From assembly GCF_017916325.1 (NCBI RefSeq), contig NC_090155.1, positions 37,501 through 101,500 of the forward strand: DNA of 64,000 nucleotides, given 5' to 3'. Shown here one piece after another: positions 60,203 to 64,000 of this stretch (positions within the stretch are counted from its first letter, which is position 1; each line of letters starts with the position of its first letter). Made by a program: the position numbers and the translations under genes. The notes beneath the pieces are model-generated. The model was given only the letters and a program-made list of their open reading frames with translations. It searched no databases and was not told the DNA's origin. This DNA is from Leishmania martiniquensis (lineage: Eukaryota > Euglenozoa > Kinetoplastea > Trypanosomatida > Trypanosomatidae).

Positions 60203-60231
60203 GGGGAGAGGGGGGGCTGTATATGAGGGGG
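60203..60231 (+). repeat. G-tract cluster, candidate G-quadruplex
   Basis: G4, G7 and G5 runs occur within 29 bases; the long run can be split to give four G-tracts. It lies inside the divergent strand-switch region. Confidence 0.5.
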
Positions 60232-60559
60232 TCGTAGAAAAGCGCGGTTCCATATCTTCTTGATCAGAAGTTGCCGCTACTAAGGTCCACCCTTCACTTC
60301 AGACACTTGTGATTTGACCGCGTATGTACGCAGCTCTTCTAAACATGGCTGGCGTCACAGATCACCGCTGGTGCCATGCCTCTTGAAGGCTCTGTAACAC
60401 TGAGTTGTCATAACGGTCCGGGAATAGCAAGGATAAATGAGACTCACTACATTGAATTCGCTGCGCATCTCATGCGATGTTACAGTATCATCATCGATTG
60501 ATGACTTGCGGAACAGCAATTCTATGCGCTACGTCCAGTCCTGACGCAAAACCACGAAG

Positions 60560-60650
60560 GGCTTCTTCCTCCTTTTAACCACTGCGCTCTCGACCTAACT
60601 ATTTTTGTTTTCTTCGTATCTTCGATATGGCCTACTCTCGAAACTTGAAG
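60560..60650 (+). promoter_or_regulatory. Polypyrimidine tract and splice acceptor, first plus-strand gene
   Basis: A T/C-rich stretch of about 80 nt is followed by AG at 60649-60650, 19 nt before the ATG at 60670. Confidence 0.6.
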
Positions 60651-60669
60651 AGCGCCTAAAGTAAAAAAA

Positions 60670-61455
60670 ATGCAGCGGGTTGCCCGCTCTCTACAGCTGG
60701 TAGCTGCCTCACGAGCGCCAATAGAAGATGGTCAAGATTGCATGAAAAAGCTTGCTCTCGCACCGCTAACCTCTTTGCCGCTCAGTGAAAACGCTTCCTG
60801 TCTGGGCTCCATTCTGGCATCGGCAGTGGACTTCTTGGAGGGCTATAGCGCGTCAGACTTGGAAACAGATATGAATCTTGTACGACGTCCGTCTGGAGAG
60901 CTACTCGCGCACACACAGCTCAATCTTGTGCATGACACACACCAGAGAGCACCTCAGCTAGCGTACTCCACCGCCGCAGCCGATCCCTTGCTGTTGTCAA
61001 GCCGGAAGGCCCCCCTTGTGTCACATCGCCCCTGCATCTCTCATGTTGTTGCCGACACGGCACCGCGCGCGTTATGTGCGAGGGAGGCGTTGCAGTTGCA
61101 ACGGTTCAAAGATAGCTTCAAGGATAGTATTTCTGCGGCAGATTATGTAGCAAACGATCTTCTCCGCACCACGGACTCTGTGGAGGTAGCTAAGTCAGTC
61201 CTGTACTTGTCCGCGCAGGTTGGCCTAACAATTCCACGCTCGACGCTAGAGCTCCTTGTACGAAGACTAAGGATCCAAGAGGCTTCTTTTGCCAGACGTG
61301 TGTACCAGGAATTCGCATTTGAGACTAATCTTGGAATGCTATGTGATGGCGGCCTTATGAGCTATCAGAATGTATCGCACCCCTTAGCTGCTCCACCCAG
61401 AAGGCGGAAAGCGAGTAAACTAGAGAGTCTGCGTCGCTATACTTCTCTGGAATGA
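60670..61455 (+). CDS. Conserved-looking hypothetical protein
   Basis: The 261-residue protein has no motif I recognise. The N-terminus MQRVARSLQLVAASRAP is basic and hydroxylated and could direct mitochondrial import. The middle is unstructured. The last third is helical (FKDSISAADYVANDLL, AKSVLYLSAQVGLTIPRSTLELLVRRLRIQEASFARRVYQEF) and ends in a basic tail (PPRRRKASKLESLRRY). It is the first gene of the rightward unit, 1.3 kb from the midasin start. Codon use is less GC-rich than in the leftward genes. The ATG follows a strong splice acceptor at 60649-60650. Confidence 0.75.
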   Translation: MQRVARSLQLVAASRAPIEDGQDCMKKLALAPLTSLPLSENASCLGSILASAVDFLEGYSASDLETDMNLVRRPSGELLAHTQLNLVHDTHQRAPQLAYSTAAADPLLLSSRKAPLVSHRPCISHVVADTAPRALCAREALQLQRFKDSFKDSISAADYVANDLLRTTDSVEVAKSVLYLSAQVGLTIPRSTLELLVRRLRIQEASFARRVYQEFAFETNLGMLCDGGLMSYQNVSHPLAAPPRRRKASKLESLRRYTSLE

Positions 61456-61833
61456 GATCGTCTCCTTGAGTCTCGTTCTGTGCTTTGTTTTCTCGGACGT
61501 TCCGCACCCTGTACGATACATATGGTATGCGTCTATACAGAATGGAAAAGAAATTTCCTCTCATGTATGCCACGCCTTTCGAGCATGAGGAGAGGATATA
61601 TGTCTTCCCGTGTTTGCAACAGCTCTCGAGATTAGCGAGCACGTGCAGCAGAAGCTATTCTTCAATACCTCTTCATTTGTTCGCCAATTGAGACTCTACA
61701 GGAGGGCGGGTCAATGTCCTGTAGTTTGCTACCTTTAGTTCCAGTGACAATGCCTCTCATCTCTTTTCCGATGCTTCATCCTCCGTTTACTGAGCGAACC
61801 AGCAACAAAGACCAGAGGAGTAGCTTCCAAAAG
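61456..61833. other. Intergenic region with enkurin splice signal
   Basis: No supported gene. It contains the 3' UTR of the upstream small protein gene and a T/C-rich tract at 61750-61790 with AG at 61793-61794. Confidence 0.6.
61750..61794 (+). promoter_or_regulatory. Polypyrimidine tract and splice acceptor of the enkurin gene
   Basis: A CT-rich tract is followed by TGAG (AG at 61793-61794), 39 nt before the ATG at 61834. An upstream ATG in the same frame at 61714 lies on the far side of this tract and would be removed from the mature mRNA. Confidence 0.6.
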
Positions 61834-62922
61834 ATGAGTGGGGAAAGTATTTTTGACCTCTACGCGAAAAGTACCGCAGAGCAGAAGCAACTCAGCAAAA
61901 GGGAGTCGCCGTACACTGGCGTCTATGACAAGCACATTGCCGAGCCGGAGAAGCCCACCTACTCCACATTTTTTGCGAAAGGAAAGAAGTACGACGGCAC
62001 AAATGTTCGTTTTTTTAAGCAGAGGGAGGCTGTCATTGGTAAGAATGTAGGAGACTCGGTTGACCCTCAAAAGTACCTCAAAAAGGGAGAGGGCATCCGC
62101 TGCATTGTACCGGCAGAGCACGTGGAAAAGACATACCGCAAACCACCTGTGGACAACTCAAGCCCCTGCGGACAAGGCCAGCAGCTTGGTGATGGAGAGG
62201 GCGCGTCGGCAGGGGTGCAGTGTAACGCGGATGACAATCCTATCTTCTGTGAAGGTGGCGCTCTTAATTCTCGGCGCAGCGGCGAGGGCGGCAGCGGCGA
62301 GGACAGCGCTGGGGAGCACGGAAACGTAGACGACGGGGAAGCGCACGGCCATGAAAGTGGTGACTACAGAGCTGACCGACAAGGAGGCGACTCCTGCTTA
62401 CGAGATGCGACAAAAGACTTTGTCGCGTCAAACATAGTGGAAGTGAGCAACATGGTTCCAAAGCGACGAAAGGTGCAAGCGCCACTTCCTACCAGTCGAA
62501 AGAGTTTTGGCGAGCCGCCAGCGTACTTATCACGTGTCAGAAAAGAAATCGCTGATGAAAAGGCCTTTGTGCGCTCATTGGAAGAGGCAAAGGCTCAGCG
62601 GCAGCAGCAAGCCCATGCCAAGTACATATACCTTCTTTCTCATGATGAGCACCAGAAGCTGGTGCAAGATCTGCAAAGGCGAAATGAGGAGTGCGTATCT
62701 GAACTGCAGAAGATGCCATTTTCGAAGGATACGGCCGGGATGCGGAAGCGCAAGGCAGAGCTCGAGAAGACTGTCGCAGATATTGAGGTAGCCCTGAAGA
62801 AGCTCGACAGAGATGCATTGTTCATCTACAAAGATGATCCTGTTAACGGACAGCGGTGCAAGGAGGCCGCCTTGAAAGAGGCGCAAAGGTATGCGGCGCG
62901 TTCGCATCGAAAGGCTGAATGA
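61834..62922 (+). CDS. Enkurin (axonemal microtubule inner protein, FAP106)
   Basis: The 362-residue protein starts MSGESIFDLYAK, like the conserved ESIYNL start of enkurins, and contains DPQKYLKKGEG, matching their FLKK block. A Gly/Ser/Asp-rich spacer (about 120-210) is followed by a basic segment (PKRRK). Then comes the enkurin domain proper (about 235-345): PAYLSRVRKEIADEKAFV, LLSHDEHQKLVQDLQRRNEECVSELQKM, MRKRKAELEKTVADIEVAL and DRDALFIYKDD. Enkurin sits in the lumen of doublet microtubules at the inner junction of the axoneme, so the protein should be flagellar. The frame extends to an upstream ATG at 61714, but the splice acceptor lies between, so 61834 is chosen. Total length exceeds animal enkurin (about 256) because of the spacer. 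Confidence 0.88.
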   Translation: MSGESIFDLYAKSTAEQKQLSKRESPYTGVYDKHIAEPEKPTYSTFFAKGKKYDGTNVRFFKQREAVIGKNVGDSVDPQKYLKKGEGIRCIVPAEHVEKTYRKPPVDNSSPCGQGQQLGDGEGASAGVQCNADDNPIFCEGGALNSRRSGEGGSGEDSAGEHGNVDDGEAHGHESGDYRADRQGGDSCLRDATKDFVASNIVEVSNMVPKRRKVQAPLPTSRKSFGEPPAYLSRVRKEIADEKAFVRSLEEAKAQRQQQAHAKYIYLLSHDEHQKLVQDLQRRNEECVSELQKMPFSKDTAGMRKRKAELEKTVADIEVALKKLDRDALFIYKDDPVNGQRCKEAALKEAQRYAARSHRKAE

Positions 62923-63399
62923 GCGCAGAGTTTTTGGCGCTTCTTTTTTTTTTTCGACGCCCTTGTTTTCTCTCTTTCTCTCTCTTTCACGATGTAGTTA
63001 GGCCCTTGCCTCCTGTACAGGTATTCCATCGAAAAAAAAGTGATTCTGTAGAAGTGGCAAAACGCTCGGACAACTTCTCTCAAAGTAGTTTTGTGAGACG
63101 CAGAGGGTAATATACAGTGAAGGTCACCTCTTTCTTTTTTCGTGTGCAGTGGAAGCTTGTTACGCAGGATGAGGAGGAATGTGCTGGGTCGCATCCTCGT
63201 ACTATATGTCACGCGGAGGCGCTTTGAGAACATCGTGCCTACCGCCTTGCCTGCCGCTCTTTTGCACCTTCTATTCAATCATTCATAGCTCAACTACAAC
63301 TGAGAAATTTACGACATAGTAAATATCTATCTGTGGGCATTTCAATCACCAATCCCGGGGCCGAACGAAAGGGAGCGCTTTAGCATACTCCGAAGAAAA
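62923..63399. other. Intergenic region
   Basis: No supported gene. T-rich tract and AT-rich sequence of the enkurin 3' UTR, then the splice tract of the kinase gene (63241-63286, AG at 63287-63288). Confidence 0.6.
63241..63288 (+). promoter_or_regulatory. Polypyrimidine tract and splice acceptor of the kinase gene
   Basis: A C/T-rich tract ends ATTCATAG; the AG at 63287-63288 lies 111 nt before the ATG at 63400. Confidence 0.55.
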
Positions 63400-64000
63400 A
63401 TGCGGCGATTGATTTCAACCGCAACGTTGCTCGTTTCCACGGTCGGTACACGCACGACAACGACAAACAGTTCGGACAGGGAGCGCTTAGAGCGACTTGT
63501 AGAGGAGGTGAATGTCATCAAGTCAAAGCTAAAGGTGCTGGAGGAAAGCAAGGCTGCGAATGCTTTGGTTGACCTCTACGCTTCTCGAAAAATGAAAACA
63601 CTGGACATAAAGCGCATACTTGGTATCTTCAACGATAGGGCGTATAATGCGTCTATTTTCTGCCACAAGACGCTTCCCATTGTCCTGGCGCACTTTATCA
63701 CGGGTCTTGACAGGCTTCCCTCTGGTCTCAACGCGATGCCATCGATTTTGTCGGTCCGCGCCACGCTTCTTCACTCTTTCAAGAAGCTCATCAACTGCAA
63801 AATCCCTATAACTGACGGCCAAGTTCAGCACTTTCGCAGAGTGCTTGAGGACATAGACGAGGCGCACGCAGAGCGAGAACTGCTACAAACCATGGCGTTT
63901 GGTATTCTTGAGCTGAAGGAGTACGTTTCGTGCCATCGGAGGGCACTCGTAGAGTTAAAGAAGACATCTGAGCGATGGGCGAGTATTCCGATGACGGAGG
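63400..64000 (+). CDS. Mitochondrial alpha-ketoacid dehydrogenase kinase, 5' part
   Basis: The first 200 codons of a gene cut by the window edge. MRRLISTATLLVSTVGTRT is a likely mitochondrial targeting sequence. It is followed by the helical regulatory domain of the pyruvate/branched-chain dehydrogenase kinase family. Recognisable pieces are FCHKTLPIVLAHFITGLDRLPSGL (around 90), corresponding to the FLRKELPVRLAHRI..LxxLP motif, and MPSILSVRATLLHSF, corresponding to the S-V-x-x-V-x-x-x-Y/W-x-x-SF motif. The GHKL ATP-binding domain lies beyond the window, so I cannot tell whether the substrate is PDH or BCKDH. The protein phosphorylates the E1 subunit and shuts the complex down. Splice acceptor at 63287-63288. 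Confidence 0.8.
   Translation, partial: MRRLISTATLLVSTVGTRTTTTNSSDRERLERLVEEVNVIKSKLKVLEESKAANALVDLYASRKMKTLDIKRILGIFNDRAYNASIFCHKTLPIVLAHFITGLDRLPSGLNAMPSILSVRATLLHSFKKLINCKIPITDGQVQHFRRVLEDIDEAHAERELLQTMAFGILELKEYVSCHRRALVELKKTSERWASIPMTE

Larger units (their letters stand above)
59380..60669. promoter_or_regulatory. Divergent strand-switch region (bidirectional transcription start)
   Basis: Genes to the left run leftwards and genes to the right run rightwards, so transcription diverges from this 1.3-kb gap. In kinetoplastids such divergent switches are RNA polymerase II start regions, marked by histone variants, with no TATA-type promoter. The sequence is noticeably more AT-rich than the windows on either side of midasin and has a G-tract cluster at 60203-60231. 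No tRNA-like element was found. The only sizeable open frame inside (59830-60162, minus) has no ATG. Confidence 0.75.

Noticed and set aside
59540..60669. tRNA or other Pol III gene in the strand-switch region
   Set aside because: No B-box-like GGTTCGANTCC or cloverleaf arms found by eye on either strand.

Overview
This is nuclear DNA from a trypanosomatid, most likely Leishmania or a close relative. Every gene is a single uninterrupted frame. Genes sit head-to-tail on one strand for about 59 kb and then switch strand. Intergenic stretches are 0.4-1.8 kb, rich in polypyrimidine (trans-splicing) tracts and in GT/CA and CAC microsatellites. Coding sequence is GC-rich. Several proteins have their closest recognisable relatives in kinetoplastid cell biology, including a deoxyhypusine synthase paralogue without the catalytic lysine and a flagellar enkurin. 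No tRNA, rRNA, CRISPR or intact mobile element was recognised by eye.

Layout. Positions 1-59379 form one polycistronic unit transcribed leftwards (minus strand). In transcription order it holds: midasin (59379-44926, the largest gene), DHSp-like deoxyhypusine synthase paralogue, EMC10-like ER protein, a small single-pass membrane protein, a karyopherin/HEAT-like solenoid, a kelch-type protein, a mitochondrial-type helical protein, a small basic protein, a protein with a conserved N-terminal helix and a possible PH-like domain, an LRR protein with degenerate EF-hands, a WD40/coiled-coil protein, a TMTC-type membrane glycosyltransferase, a large protein with four probable PB1/ubiquitin-like modules, a MORN-repeat protein and a STAND (NB-ARC-like) NTPase. 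At the far left is what looks like a frameshifted gene relic (about 549-1380).

A divergent strand-switch region lies at about 59.4-60.65 kb. It should be a bidirectional RNA polymerase II start region. It is visibly more AT-rich than the rest and carries one G-tract cluster. To its right, three genes run rightwards: a small unknown protein, enkurin (an axonemal microtubule inner protein) and the 5' part of a mitochondrial alpha-ketoacid dehydrogenase kinase cut by the window edge.

Genes in such units are not functionally grouped operons. Ribosome assembly (midasin), hypusination (DHSp), ER membrane insertion (EMC10) and flagellar structure (enkurin, perhaps MORN and LRR proteins) are neighbours only because they are co-transcribed and individually trans-spliced. 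Where a long open frame began with GTG/TTG or ran through a polypyrimidine tract, I moved the start to an ATG downstream of a plausible splice acceptor, or noted the alternative.
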